Shown: positions 23,172 through 34,599, counted from the first letter of the stretch. The stretch: 64,000 nucleotides of DNA from Zingiber officinale (GCF_018446385.1 NC_055986.1:104813344-104877343); one strand, 5' to 3'. Numbers and translations: made by a program. Notes: a model not told the origin generated them from the letters alone.

Positions 23172-24336
23172 TGTTGGATCGTGAGAGTTCGATAGAGGGG
23201 GAGGGGGAGGGGGGGGGGGGGGGTGAATATCGATTCGAAAAACAGCATTGAAAAGAGTTAAGCGCAGCGGAATTTAAGAGAACATACATAGTAATTTTAC
23301 TTCGTTCGGAGCCTGTGACGACTCCTACTCGAAGGCCCGTACTCCGTGAGTACTTTCGTTGGGCAATCACTATCAATTCGAATGATGATTACAAAATAAT
23401 TAAGTACAAGAATTGACAGAAATAAAATACCGACAAGAGAAGAAGAATTAGACTTAAGAAAGCGCTTTGTCGTAATAGCCTCTTGGCGTCGTAGAAGCGT
23501 AGAGCAGCAGAGCAAGCAGTAGATTCTCAGTTCTAAATTGATGTATGAAGCTCCACCCCTGGGGCTTCTTTTATATGCTGCTCTGGGCGCCTGGATCCCT
23601 TCCGGGCGCCCTGGTGCGACGTGGCAAGTCTAATCAACGAACTCCACGTGGCGACGACTCGGCTTGGATAAAACTTGCCTCCGGGCACCCGTATCCCTTC
23701 CGGGCGCCCGGATCCCCTCCGAGCGCCCGGATCCCCTCCGAGCGCCCGGACCCCTCTTCTCCAGAAACTTCTTCTCCTGCAAGAAAAGGTTAGTCCAAGG
23801 CAAATATACCCTGCAACACAGATTGTTAGCACAGTCTTATAGATAAGCAAAGTGAGTATGAATTAGCAAAAAGAGTATGACTTAGATTCCGTCTTTCCGA
23901 GACCGGAATCTAGTCATGATCTCGACTTAGATATCCGAAATGGATCTAAGCCGGATCGACGCCTAATGTTCCCTTCCCGTGAACGCTTCCTCGCAGTCAC
24001 TCCCCTCCAGTGACTTACCTCACTTACCTGTCAGACGTCCGGTCAGCCCGTCGACCCGTCTGGACTTCGTGCCAACTATCCGGTCAGCCCATCGGCCTAG
24101 CTGGACTTCGTGCCTAAGCGTCCGGTCAGCCCGTCGACCCGCTTGGACTTCGTGCCAACTATCCGGTCAGCCCGTCGACCTAGCTGGGCTTCGTGCCAGA
24201 CATCTGGTCAGCCTGTCGACCTGTCTAGACTTCTCCTGCGCACTCGATCAAAGTGTTAGACAACAACAAACTAACTTAACCTAATTTGTCATTCATCAAA
24301 ACCTGAGTTAGACCGTTAGTGCTACCCGCACCAACA
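23172..24336 (-). repeat. Left (3') LTR of the Sirevirus
   Basis: 1165 bases. It contains a run of about 28 bases that is nearly pure G at 23196-23223, GC-rich 20-base subrepeats around the palindrome tccgggcgcccgga at 23600-23760, and five copies of a roughly 36-base phrase (cggtcagcccgtcgacc) at 24040-24225. A TATA-like box (tatataaa type, minus strand) lies near 23568. Confidence 0.9.
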
Positions 24337-25342
24337 ATCTCCCTCTTTTTGATGGAATGACAACCTGGTTAAGTTAGTGAAACATAGCAAGAAAAAGCAA
24401 GTAAAAAAAACGAGTAAATGGTTTTTAAGTTAAGTTTTGTGTTTTCAAATTGGTTTAGCTAACTTAACCACCTAACCCTCCCCCTTTGTCATTCATCAAA
24501 AGAACTAACGTCAAGTAAGCCTAAATACAGACTTCAGACAAAGTAAAAATAATGTCAAGTTAACCTAGGGGAGTTTTAAAATTAAAAGATAGTTTTAAAG
24601 AATGGCTGATTTATAACTTAGTAACTTTGAAAAAAAAAATTTAAGTTTACAAACAACACTTTCAAAAAGGGAATTTTTAACATTAAGTTTATGCAAATCG
24701 AATTATCAAAATTAAGTTTCAAAACCATGGTTTAAAATACTTGAAAAGTTCATTTTTCAAAGACCAAGTAAAAAAAAGGAAAAAAAATTTGTGATTTAAA
24801 ACAACCAATTTTGAGTTGATTTAAAATTTTCACAATTTTAAACAAGTTGATTTTTAAACTTTGAACTTCAAAACTAAGTTTAAAATTCAATTTAAAAAAA
24901 AATTGAATTAGTTTTATTTCTCCCCCTGAACCTGACATTAAATCAAATGTCTAACCAGTTACTTACTGACTGACTATCAAAAGATAGCAGCTTTCACTTG
25001 GTTAGCCAAGTTAAGTTCAAACTTAACTTGATTAATGTATATTTTGTATTTAACGCCCAGACTTATATCGATGCACTGAAATAAGAATCTTAAGTCTTAG
25101 GCAAGTGGCCTATACATCTCACCCCTTTCTATGTTCGTCAAACACAAGCAAGGTAAGCTTAGGGTTTTAGTGAGATGCTCAAAAACTAGTCCTATGGGTA
25201 CATGCTTTCTAAGGATTTTGAACTAGTCTAAGGCTAAAAGTATTTTTAAAACTCTAAAAATAGGAAAGTTTTGAAAATGAAACATGTTTAACCTATAATT
25301 TGAGAACAATCATTTTGAAAATATTTTTAAAATTTGAAACTC
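24337..25342 (-). other. Sirevirus 3' spacer
   Basis: AT-rich, no protein. Minus-strand AAAAAGAGGGAGAT right beside the left LTR is the polypurine tract. Many sireviruses carry an extra env-like frame or long untranslated stretch here; I see no env-like membrane protein. Confidence 0.7.
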
Positions 25343-26818
25343 CTAGTCTATTAGGCACATTCCTAGTTTTCTACGCAAATTGATAAATTCACTTTCAGGG
25401 AGTGGTTTGGTGAATATGTCAGCTAAGTTTGACTTGGACTCAATGTATTTGAGCTCAATGTCACCCTTAGTAACATGATCCCTGATAAAGTGGTGCCTAA
25501 TTTCAATGTGTTTGGTTCTTGAATGATGCACTGGATTTTTTGTTAAATTGATTGAGCTAATATTGTCAATTAAAACTTTTACATTTGTGATTTTTAAGTT
25601 GAAATCTTTTAAGGTGTGCATCATCCATAATAATTGGACTACACATTCTCCTATGGCTATGTATTCTAACTCAGTTGTAGATAGTGCAACACAGTGTTGC
25701 TTTCTACTAAACCAGCTAACAAGTGATGGGCCTAGTAGTTGGCATCCACCACTTGTGCTTTTGCGGTCTAATTTGCACCCAACATAATCTGAGTCAGAAT
25801 ACCCTATTAATTCAAAGTTATTGGTCCTAGGATACCAAATTCCTACATTTGTTGTTCCCTTAAGATATCTAAAAATTCTTTTGACTTGAGTCAAATGGGA
25901 TTCTTTAGCACAGGTTTGGTATCTAGCACACATACTAATTGCAAATAAGATATCAGGTCGACTTGCAGTTAAGTAAAGTAGACTACCTATTGCACTTCTA
26001 TAATACCTTAGATCCACTGGTTTTTCATTTGGATCATTGTCCAAGATTGTGTTTACTGCCATAGGTGTTTTTATTTCTTTTGTATTTTCCATTCCGAATT
26101 TTCTAAGTAATTCTTTAGTGTATTTGTGTTGATAAATGTAATTTTCTTCATTTGTTTGTTTGATTTGTAATCCTAGGAAATAGGTCAATTTTCCTACTAA
26201 GCTCATTTCAAATTCTTGTTCCATTAGGTTAATAAATTCTTCTAAAAAGTCTGAGTTAGTTGAACCAAATATTATATCATCTACATATATTTGCGCTATA
26301 AATATGTCGTTATTTAGTAATTTAACAAACAAGGTTGGGTCAATTTGACCTTGGTTGAATCCTTTGGATGTTAAGTAAGATGTTAGCCTTTCATACCATG
26401 CCCTGGGTGCTTGTTTAAGTCCATATAATGCTTTCTTTAATTTAAAGACATAGTCAAGGTGTTCTAGATTTTCAAACCCAGGAGGCTGACCTACATAAAC
26501 TTCTTCTTTTATTAGTCCATTGAGAAAAGCTGACTTAACATCCATTTGATATAGCTTGAATCCCTTATGGGCTGCATAACTTAGTAACATTCTAATGGAT
26601 TCTAATCTGGCTACTGGGGCATAGGTCTCATCGTAGTCAAGTCCTTCAACTTGACTGAACCCTTTGGCAACTAGCCTAGCCTTATTCCTAGTAATTTCCC
26701 TAGTTTCACTTAATTTGTTTCTAAATACCCATTTTGTTTCTATTATTTTCTTATCTTTAGGTGGTGGTACTAGATCCCAAACTTCATTACGCTCAAATTG
26801 AGCTAGTTCTTCTTGCAT
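25343..26818 (-). mobile_element. Sirevirus reverse transcriptase and RNase H region
   Basis: An uninterrupted frame of 491 codons covers the Copia RT (WKWVF-type WVFRNKLSE start, [31 protein letters not shown], catalytic YVDDIIFGS), the connection, and RNase H ([45 protein letters not shown]). It is the best preserved part of the element. Confidence 0.96.
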
Positions 26819-27289
26819 AGCGATGATCCAATCTGGATCAAGTAGGGATTCAGCTACAGTTTTGGGTTCAATTTTTGAGATCAGGGAAATTTGACTTAGG
26901 TTCCTAAAGGATGATCTGGTCTGAACCCTTAGGTCTGGGTCACCAATTATTTGATGAGTTGGATGGTTAGGGTTGACTCTTATAGTTCTAGGGGGTTGAT
27001 TTTCTTGAGTGTGTTCATCTTCTTCATAGTCTAGGGATTGATTGGTTTCTTCAGAATTATTATTTTCAATAGGTTGAAGTTGAGTTTGTCCTTGGATTTC
27101 TTCAAATTTTACATTTGTGGTTTCCTCGATTTTTAACGTAATTTTATTATATATTCTGTAACCCCTACTATTTAGAGAATATCCTATAAAAATTCCATTT
27201 TCTACTTTCGAGGTAAATTTTCCTAAATGTTCTCTAGTATTTAAGATAAAGGCTGGACACCCAAATACTTTAAAATATTTTATGTTGGG

Positions 27290-27937
27290 TTATTTGTTAT
27301 AAAATATTTCAAAGAAGGTTTTATTATGTCTTTTATTTAATGTTGTTCTATTTTGCACATAGCAGGCTGTACTAACAGCTTCTGCCCAAAAATATTTAGG
27401 TAAGTTATATTCATTTAACATAGTTCTAGAGGCTTCCAGTAAGGTTCTATTTTTTCTTTCTACAATTCCATTTTGTTGGGGGGTTTTAGGACACGAAAAT
27501 TCGTGATGGTAGCCATTTTCAAGACAGAATTTGTTAAAATTATGATTTTTAAATTCTCCTCCGTTGTCACTCCAAATTCTTTTAATTTTAAGATCTTTTT
27601 CGTTTTCAATTTGTTTGCAGAAGTTTGTAAAGATTTCAAAAGTTTCGTCTTTATGTTTTAAGAATTTTACCCAAGTAAACCTAGAATAATCATCTATTAT
27701 TACTAAACAATATAAGTTTTCATTTATGGATTTGACTCCATGGGAGTCAAAAACGTCTAAATGTAGAAGTTCTAATATTGAGTTGGTTTGAGGCTGATTG
27801 GTTGGTTTGTGAGTGGATTTTGTTTGTTTACCTTGTTGACAAGCATTACATATGGTTGAATCTAGGTTAGGTAATTTTGGTAAGCCTCTCACTAGTCCAT
27901 TTAATTTGCTTATATTTCTAAAGTTGGTGTGAGACAT
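27290..27937 (-). mobile_element. Sirevirus integrase region
   Basis: It shows the zinc-binding tail (CNACQQGKQTK), the core LLHLDVFDS, IDDYSRFTWVKFLK, WSDNGGEFKN and CPKTPQQNGIVERKNRTLLE with the D-D-E catalytic pattern. The 4.3 kb insertion separates it from the protease region. Confidence 0.94.
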
Positions 27938-27974
27938 TCTCCTATGCCATAACCAAGTTTCTTCTTTTTGTGTT

Positions 27975-28727
27975 TGATCCTGTCCGAGTCGCTGAATCGA
28001 CGGACGTTGGGCACGTGGCGCTCTCCTCTATCTCCGACCAGCTGCACAGACCTCCGGCGAACCTGCACAGAAGTCGGGCCGGGGAGGGGTCCCCGGCGAC
28101 GACCCTCCGACGCTCAAGTCAGGCAAGAAGAAGACGATGAAATAGCTCCGAAGATCAGAGTTTTCATACCTCCGGCGAAGTCTGCGGGCTCTTATATAGA
28201 GCTCTGAGGAGGCTGATGCACATACACCGAGGCACACACGTGTCCTCAGCCCATACCCAGTATGGGCTTGTCAGAGGAGCTTGCCTGACCCCTTACTGCT
28301 ACAGTCCGAGCATGTCTCTGATGGGACAGCATAATCTTCTGATGAGATAGCATAATCTTCTGTCTTGTCATTCTAGCCCTTCTGTTTCCGCACCGAGCGG
28401 CATGCCGCTCGGCAGTCCCATCACGTCCGACCGGACTAAGGTATACATCCGTTCGGGGTATTCCTGGTCATGTGCTCTGGACTGTTCGCAGTGTTGATAC
28501 TTTATTCCTTCGGCCGAGCGGGCCATCCGCTCGGCACTACTATACTGTTCATCATGAGCGTCGGAACCCCGACTTCCCGCCGGGGTGTATTGCTTCCGCT
28601 CGAAAGCTTCAGCTGGTCGTCACCATCATTATCCGCTCGGCCAAGCTTCTGGTTGGCCTTTTACCTTTCGACCTCCACGTGGCGTTGACTCTGCTAAATG
28701 GGGACTCCCATTCTTACTGCCGGATCA
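27975..28727 (-). repeat. Left (3') LTR of the 4.3 kb element
   Basis: TGATCC...GGATCA termini in plus reading. Minus-strand TATA box TATATAAGAG near 28190-28200. A perfect 20-base palindrome lies at 28393-28412 and further CCGCTCGG motifs follow upstream of the box. Confidence 0.92.
28393..28412. promoter_or_regulatory. Perfect 20-base palindrome CCGAGCGGCATGCCGCTCGG
   Basis: The sequence equals its own reverse complement. It lies about 200 bases upstream of the LTR TATA box in the element's orientation. The right LTR has the same site at 31940-31959 with one change. Its half-site CCGAGCGG recurs across the element, including a spaced inverted pair at about 28511-28533. Confidence 0.8.
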
Positions 28728-28949
28728 CTTTCCTCCCCTTCAAGTCTAGTCGAAGGAGGCGATTAGTCCGACTGACTGGACTATTGTTTCGCCGAACGGC
28801 TCTTCCAGGAAATCATTATCCGCTCGGCCGATGAGGCGGTAATTACGGCCTCCGTCAACGCCATCGTCCCTCCTTTCTTGTGCTCGAAAGGGGATTTCTG
28901 TCGAAGTATTCTTGATAAGCGAGTCGAACGGCCGTACGTTGCCTTATCC

Positions 28950-29965
28950 TTCCGCTCGGACGTTTATAGACGCCGGCTCGACTCTCGATTTTTAACGACG
29001 GAGCTCGTCGGCGCAGATATTTATAGCCGGTCGGCGCGGCTCTCGATCTTTAACGACGGAGCTCGTCGGCGCGGATATTTATAGCCGGTCGGCGCGGCTC
29101 TCGATCTTTAACGACGGAGCTCGTCGGCGCGGATATTTATAGCCGGTCGGCGCGGCTCTCGATCTTTAACGACGGAGCTCGTCGGCGCGGATATTTATAG
29201 CCGGTCGGCGCGGCTCTCGGCGTTTATCGTCGGAGCCGGTCGGCGCGGCTCTCGATCTTTAACGACGGAGCTCGTCGGCGCGGATATTTATAGCCGGTCG
29301 GCGCAGCTCTCGATCTTTAACGACGAAGCTCGTCGACGCGGATATTTATAGCCGGTCGGCGCGGCTCTCGATCTTTAACGACGGAGCTCGTCGGCGCGGA
29401 TATTTATAGCCGGTCGGCGCGGCTCTCGATCTTTAACGACGGAGCTCGTCGGCCTTCCGCTCGGACGTTTATAGACGCCGGCTCGTCTCCCGGTTTCCCG
29501 GCCGGAGGGTTTATAGACGTCGGACCGTCTCTCGATCTTTAACGACGGAGCTCGTCGGCGCGGATATTTATAGCCGGTCGGCGCGGCTCTCGATCTTTAA
29601 CGACGGAGCTCGTCGGCGCGGATATTTATAGCCGGTCGGCGCGGCTCTCGATCTTTAACGACGGAGCTCGTCGGCGCGGATATTTATAGCCGGTCGGCGC
29701 GGCTCTCGATCTTTAACGACGGAGCTCGTCGGCGCGGATATTTATAGCCGGTCGGCGCGGCTCTCGATCCTTAACGACGGAGCTCATCGGCGCGGATATT
29801 TATAGCCGGTCGGCGCGGCTCTCGATCTTTAACGACGGAGCTCGTCGGCGCGGATATTTATAGCCGGTCGGCGCGGCTCTCGATCTTTAACGACGGAGCT
29901 CGTCGGCGCGGATATTTATAGCCGGTCGGCGCGGCTCTCGATCTTTAACGACGGAGCTTGTCGGG
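28950..29965. repeat. ~58 bp GC-rich tandem array (about 14 units)
   Basis: The unit reads gcgcggatatttatagccgg, then tcggcgcggctctcgatctt, then taacgacggagctcg. Around 14 near-identical copies run from about 29010 to 29960, broken by two variant blocks that contain ccgctcggacgtttatagac (28950 and 29455). Near identity of units points to recent expansion or homogenisation. No protein is plausible. Confidence 0.9.
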
Positions 29966-30009
29966 CTTTTAAGCCTAATTTGGACAACGTTTACCTGGCC
30001 GAACGACAC

Positions 30010-31110
30010 AGGGTCTTCGGAATTGAGCCTTTGGCTCGTACAATATACCTCCGGCTGAGCAGCTCGGGGCCTTCGTCGTCGAGCGCTTGGCTCAGATAAT
30101 TTACCTCCGGCCAAGCGGCACGGGGCCTTCAGATACTATACCCTCGGCTGAGCAGCTCGGGGCCTTAATCGTCGAGCGCTTGGCTCAGATAATTTACCTC
30201 CGGCCACGGGCCTTGAGATACTATACCTTGGTGGCGGGGGCCTTCGTCGTCGGCGCTTGGCTCAGATAATTACCTCCCGGCACGGGGCCTTCAGATACTA
30301 TACCTCCGGCACTGGGGCCTTCGTCGTCGGCGCTTGGCTCGATAATTACCTCGGCCGGCACGGGCCTTCAAATACTATACCTCCGGCAGCTCGGGGCCTT
30401 CGTCGTCGGCGCTTGGCTCGGATAATTACCTCCGGGCTCGGATACTATACCTCCAGGTGAGCAGCTCGGGGCCTTAATCGTCGGCGCTTGGCTCGGATAA
30501 TTTACCTCCGGCCGGCAGGGCCTTCAGATACTATACCTCCGGCTGAGCAGCTCGGGGCCTTCGTCGTCGAGCGCTTGGCTCAGATAATTTACCTCCGGCC
30601 GAGCGGCACGGGGCCTTCAGATACTATACCTCCGGCTGAGCAGCTCGGGGCCTTCGTCGTCGAGCGCTTGGCTCAGATAATTTACCTCCGGCCGAGCGGC
30701 ACGGGGCCTTCAGATACTATACCTCCGGCTGAGCAGCTCGGGGCCTTCGTCGTCGAGCGCTTGGCTCAGATAATTTACCTCCGGCCGAGCGGCACGGGGC
30801 CTTCGGATACTATACCTCCGGCTGAGCAGCCGGGCTCCCGCGCCGTCGAGCGCTTGGCTCAGATAATTTACCTCCGGCCGAGCGGCACGGGGCCTTCAGA
30901 TACTATACCTCCGGTTGAGCAGCTCGGGGCCTTCGTCGTCGAGCGCTTGGCTCGGATAATTTACCTCTGGCCGAGCGGCACGGGGCCTTCCCATCGAGCC
31001 TTTGGCTCGGCTAATACACTCCCAGCCGAGCGGCACGGGCTTCCCATCGAGCCTTGGGCTCGGTTTATACACTCCCGGCCGAGCGGCACGGGAGTTTTTA
31101 CTCAAGAAAC
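30010..31110. repeat. ~93 bp GC-rich tandem array
   Basis: The unit contains agctcggggccttcgtcgtc, gagcgcttggctcagataat, ttacctccggccgagcggca and ggggccttcagatactatac. About ten copies; those at 30010-30480 are shortened or irregular and those at 30490-31000 nearly identical. As 93 is a multiple of three, the regular part stays open in one plus-strand frame (30488-31123). Each unit carries CCGAGCGG, the half-site of the LTR palindrome. Confidence 0.9.
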
Positions 31111-31235
31111 CACAAATTTATGAGCAACAGAAATAATTGAAGAACTGACCTGCCGACCAGCAAGGGATCTGACCCAATTTCTTGACTCCCAAATACCCGT
31201 GGAGTGAGAAGAATATATATACTTGTCGAAACTCA

Positions 31236-31448
31236 TCAAGGCTTCCTCGTCGGACCGATATCGGGGCAGGCGTTGCTCCCACTTGAATTCCGGTCGGACC
31301 CCCATTTTGCCCCCATTTCGCCTGTTGCTCCGGTCGGTCCGCTCAACTGTGCTATCCGCTCAGCTTGAGCCTTCTGTTTCTGTTGCTCCACGAGCTTAGC
31401 TGCTTTTGCCTCAATTAGAGCGTCGGGCCTCTCCTGGGAGAGCATCAC
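31236..31448 (-). mobile_element. Short gag-leader-like frame of the 4.3 kb element
   Basis: A 70-residue frame begins about 70 bases inside the primer site. It is rich in Ala, Glu, Lys and Gln (ALIEAKAAKLVEQQKQKAQA), like the N-terminal coiled-coil stretch of some Tat-type gag proteins. No capsid or zinc-knuckle domain follows. A role is doubtful. Confidence 0.4.
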
Positions 31449-31501
31449 GGTGTGAGGTCATCCAGCCTCGTCCATCTATTCCGCTCAGATACAGGCGCGT
31501 T

Positions 31502-31518
31502 CCCACAGACGGCGCCAA
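31502..31518 (-). other. Primer-binding site of the 4.3 kb element
   Basis: The minus strand reads TTGGCGCCGTCTGTGGG just inside the right LTR. This form is common in plant Tat/Retand Gypsy elements (tRNA-Arg or tRNA-Asp class, from memory). Confidence 0.8.
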
Positions 31519-31520
31519 TT

Positions 31521-32274
31521 TGATCCTGTCCGAGTCGCTGAATCGACGGACGCTGGGCACGTGGCGCTCTCCTCTATCTCCGGCGAACCTGCACAGAAGT
31601 CGGGCCGGGGAGGGGTCCCCGGCGACGACCCTCCGACGCTCAAGTCAGGCAAGAAGAAGACGATGAAATAGCTCCGAAGATCAGAGTTTTCATACCTCCG
31701 GCGAAGTCTGCGGGCTCTTATATAGAGCTCTGAGGAGGCTGATGCACATACACCGAGGCACACACGTGTCCTCAGCCCATACCCAGTATGGGCTTGTCAG
31801 AGGAGCTTGCCTGACCCCTTACTGCTACAGTCCGAGCACGTCTCTGATGGGACAGCATAATCTTCTGATGAGATAACATAATCTTCTGATGAGATAGCAT
31901 AATCTTCTGTCTTGTCATTCTAGCCCTTCTGTTTCCGCACCGAGCAGCATGCCGCTCGGCAGTCCCATCACGTCTGACCGGACTAAGGTATACATCCGTT
32001 CGGGGTATTCCTGGTCATGTGCTCTGGACTGTTCGCAGTGTTGATACTTTATTCCTTTGGCCGAGCGGGCCATCCGCTCGGCACTACTATACTGTTCATC
32101 ATGAGCGTCGGAACCCCGACTTCCCGCCGGGGTGTATTGCTTCCGCTCGGAAGCTTCAGCTGGTCGTCACCATCATTATCCGCTCGGCCAAGCTTCTGGT
32201 TGGCCTTTTACCTTTCAACCTCCACGTGGCGTTGACTCTGCTAAATGGGGACTCCCATTCTTACTGCCGGATCA
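31521..32274 (-). repeat. Right (5') LTR of the 4.3 kb element
   Basis: 754 bases, about 99 percent like the left copy apart from a 21-base block missing near 31580 and an extra 21-base copy of the gatgagata..cataatcttct phrase near 31875. Confidence 0.92.
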
Positions 32275-32279
32275 GTGTT

Positions 32280-32632
32280 AAATAACACTTAATTGAAGAA
32301 GTGGTTAGGTTGATAGTATAGATGTTGTCTTTTCTAAAACCTTTTAGGCTTATAGTAGGATTATCTAGATGTTTGATTAAACACTCTGTGGATAGAAATT
32401 TAACATTATACCTAGTATCACATAATTGACTTATACTCAGGAGATTGTATTTAAAATTCTCGACAAGTAGAACATTTGTAATTATGAAGTCTATTTTTAA
32501 TTCAATATTATCTATACCAATTACCTTGAGTTTGTCGTTATTTCCAAAGGCAATTGTTCCTAAGCTTTTGTAAGTGAGTTGAGTGAACTTGGTGTGATCT
32601 CTAGTCATGTGTTTGGAGCAACCACTATCCAA
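32280..32632 (-). mobile_element. Sirevirus protease region
   Basis: MDSGCSKHMTRDHTKFTQL matches the DSG(C/A)S.H active-site block of Copia aspartic proteases, and the following NVLLVENFKYNLLSISQLCD block is typical. The young 4.3 kb element lies directly after it. Confidence 0.9.
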
Positions 32633-32699
32633 AATCCACTTAGTTTCCTATAATGAGTAGGAATTAAGGTTAGTCTTTCAAGATTGAGCAAACATTGTA

Positions 32700-33480
32700 T
32701 AGGTTAAATTTTAAAATAATTTTTAAAATTAAAATAAATAAATTTTTAAAGTTATATTTTAAAATAAACTTTTAAAGTTAAATTAAATTTTTTTTTTAAA
32801 GTTAATTTAATTTTTAAAATAATTTTTTAAATTTAATAACTTTTAAAATAATTTTTTAAATTTAATAATTTTTAAAATAATTTTTTAAAGTTTAAGTTAA
32901 TTTTTAAAATAATTTTTTAAAGTTAATTTAATAATTTTTAAAATAAGTAAATTTTTAAAGTTACATAATTTTTAAAATAATTTTTAAAGTTAATTTAATA
33001 ATTTGTAAAAATAACTAAATTTTTAAAGTTACATAATTTTTAAAGTTATATTTTTAAAATAATTTTTAAAGTTAATTTAAAATAATTTTTAACTTTAATT
33101 TAATAATTTTTAAAATAATTTTTTAAACTTAATCTAATAATTTTAAAATAATTTTTAAAGTTAATTTAATAATTTTAAAATAATTTTTAAAGTTAATTTA
33201 ATAATTTTAAAATAATTTTTAAAGTTGATTTAATAATTTTTAAGGTTAATTTAATAATTTTAAAATAATTTTTTAAAGTTAATTTAATAATTTTAAAATA
33301 ATTTTTAAAGTTAATTTAATAATTTTTAAAATAATTTTTAAAGTTAATTTAATAATTTTAAAATAAATTTTTAAAGTTAATTTAATAATTTTAAAATAAT
33401 TTTTAAAGTTAATTTAATAATTTTTAAAATTAAAATAAATAAATTTAAAGTTAAGTTAATTTTAAAAATAAATTGATCGT
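32700..33480. repeat. ~32 bp AT-only tandem array inside the Sirevirus
   Basis: Units of the form agttaatttaataattttaaa, then ataatttttaa, repeat about 20 times with small length changes. It lies between the coiled-coil gag tail and the protease, where the coding region should continue. No protein is encoded. Its spread suggests slippage expansion after or during the life of the family. Confidence 0.85.
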
Positions 33481-34212
33481 AATTCATTTTAGTTATTTAA
33501 TTCAAAATTTAATTTAATTAACTTGATTTGAAAGTTAATTCTGATCCTTAGTCATCTCACCCGATTTAAGTTTTCAATCAGGGAATCCTATAATTTTGTG
33601 AGATGAATTAGATTTAATTATAGAGTTTGGTTTAACTTGTGTTAGATTCAGGTTTAGCTTTGGTCTCAACAAATAGACATTTTTCGGATAAACTTCTAAG
33701 CTTGGTGAGTCACTTGGACGTCATTAGAAGTAACCAACCTTTCGAGGTTTTCCGAATAGTCCTATCCACAGAGCTTAGTACTAAACCTTGGTCTAACTAG
33801 TTAGGATCCATTTAAAGGTAGCTTCGGTCGGTTCCACTTGGCTAAATTCACCAGATTGAATCCATATCTTTCTAGACATGCGATGCTCAAGTTTCCCCAA
33901 CGTACTATCATCAAAAAACTTCACCAGTACCAAGATTCAAGTTAAACTGGGTCCCTTTTTAACTAATCCTAATTACCCTGCCGGGTTAGTTTATTTGGGT
34001 TACCCTGTCGGGTAAGTTAGTTTCGGAGGTGCCAGCTATTCTGGAGCCTCCCCCTGAATTATTAGCTTTTAATTTAAATTTTCGTTTTAGGTTTGTGTCT
34101 ATTTCTTTTATAGTTATAATTAACTTGGTGATAATTTATATTTTGTTGAGTTTTAAAATGTTTAAATTTTGAATTTTTTGATTTAGGTTTGTATTTTGGT
34201 TTTTGATTTGGT

Positions 34213-34599
34213 TTATTCGAGTTTATATAATATATTTTTTTCTTTAGGTATGTAATATTGATTAAGTCCTACTTGCATGGTCAAACACGCTTTCGAAACC
34301 CAAGCTTGATTAGTTGATTTGTATTGAGTTATTAATGATTTAAAAGTTTTATTTGAGTTCGACTTGTATCCGAGTTCGGTTTTATTATAACACGCCTTTT
34401 GATTATTCAGGATTAAGTCTAGATTTTTTGATCTTGTAGTGAATTTTTCTAGCATTTCTTTTAACTTATTAATTTCTGATTTTAATGATGAATTCTCTTC
34501 AAGTGTTAGATCTTGAGTTGGATTTGAATTTTTTATTTGTTCTTTGAGGTCTTGATTTTCCTCAAGGAGTGATTTGTTTTCATTTTCTATTTTAACCAA
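34213..34599 (-). mobile_element. Sirevirus gag C-terminal coiled-coil region
   Basis: A charged heptad-like stretch (ENKSLLEENQDLKEQIKN, LKSEINKLKEMLEKFTTRS) ends in a LDLILNNQKACYNKTELGY block, a recurrent Sirevirus gag signature. Confidence 0.85.

Larger units (their letters stand above)
27975..32274 (-). mobile_element. Young non-autonomous Gypsy-like LTR element (LARD-like)
   Basis: LTRs at 27975-28727 and 31521-32274 are flanked by a perfect 5 bp duplication GTGTT (27970-27974, 32275-32279). On the minus strand the LTR starts TGATCCGG and ends ACAGGATCA. A primer site TTGGCGCCGTCTGTGGG lies directly inside the right LTR, as in Tat/Retand-type Gypsy elements, and a purine tract gaaggggaggaaag abuts the left LTR. 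The interior has no pol: only a short gag-leader-like frame near the primer site and two GC-rich tandem arrays. The two LTRs differ by about 1 percent plus two 21-base length differences, so insertion was recent. It looks structurally whole as an element that depends on others for mobilisation. Confidence 0.93.

Noticed and set aside
27968-28834. Open frames of 70-120 codons in the GC-rich LTRs
   Set aside because: They occur at matching places in both LTR copies (28470 and 32017), lack domains, and are explained by GC-rich LTR DNA.
28950-31110. Regular repeats that might suggest a CRISPR array
   Set aside because: Units are contiguous tandem repeats without unique spacers, in a plant LTR element; no cas genes are present.
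32700-33480. An origin of replication or matrix-attachment region
   Set aside because: AT-richness alone does not support either; the repeat structure within a retroelement is explained by tandem expansion.
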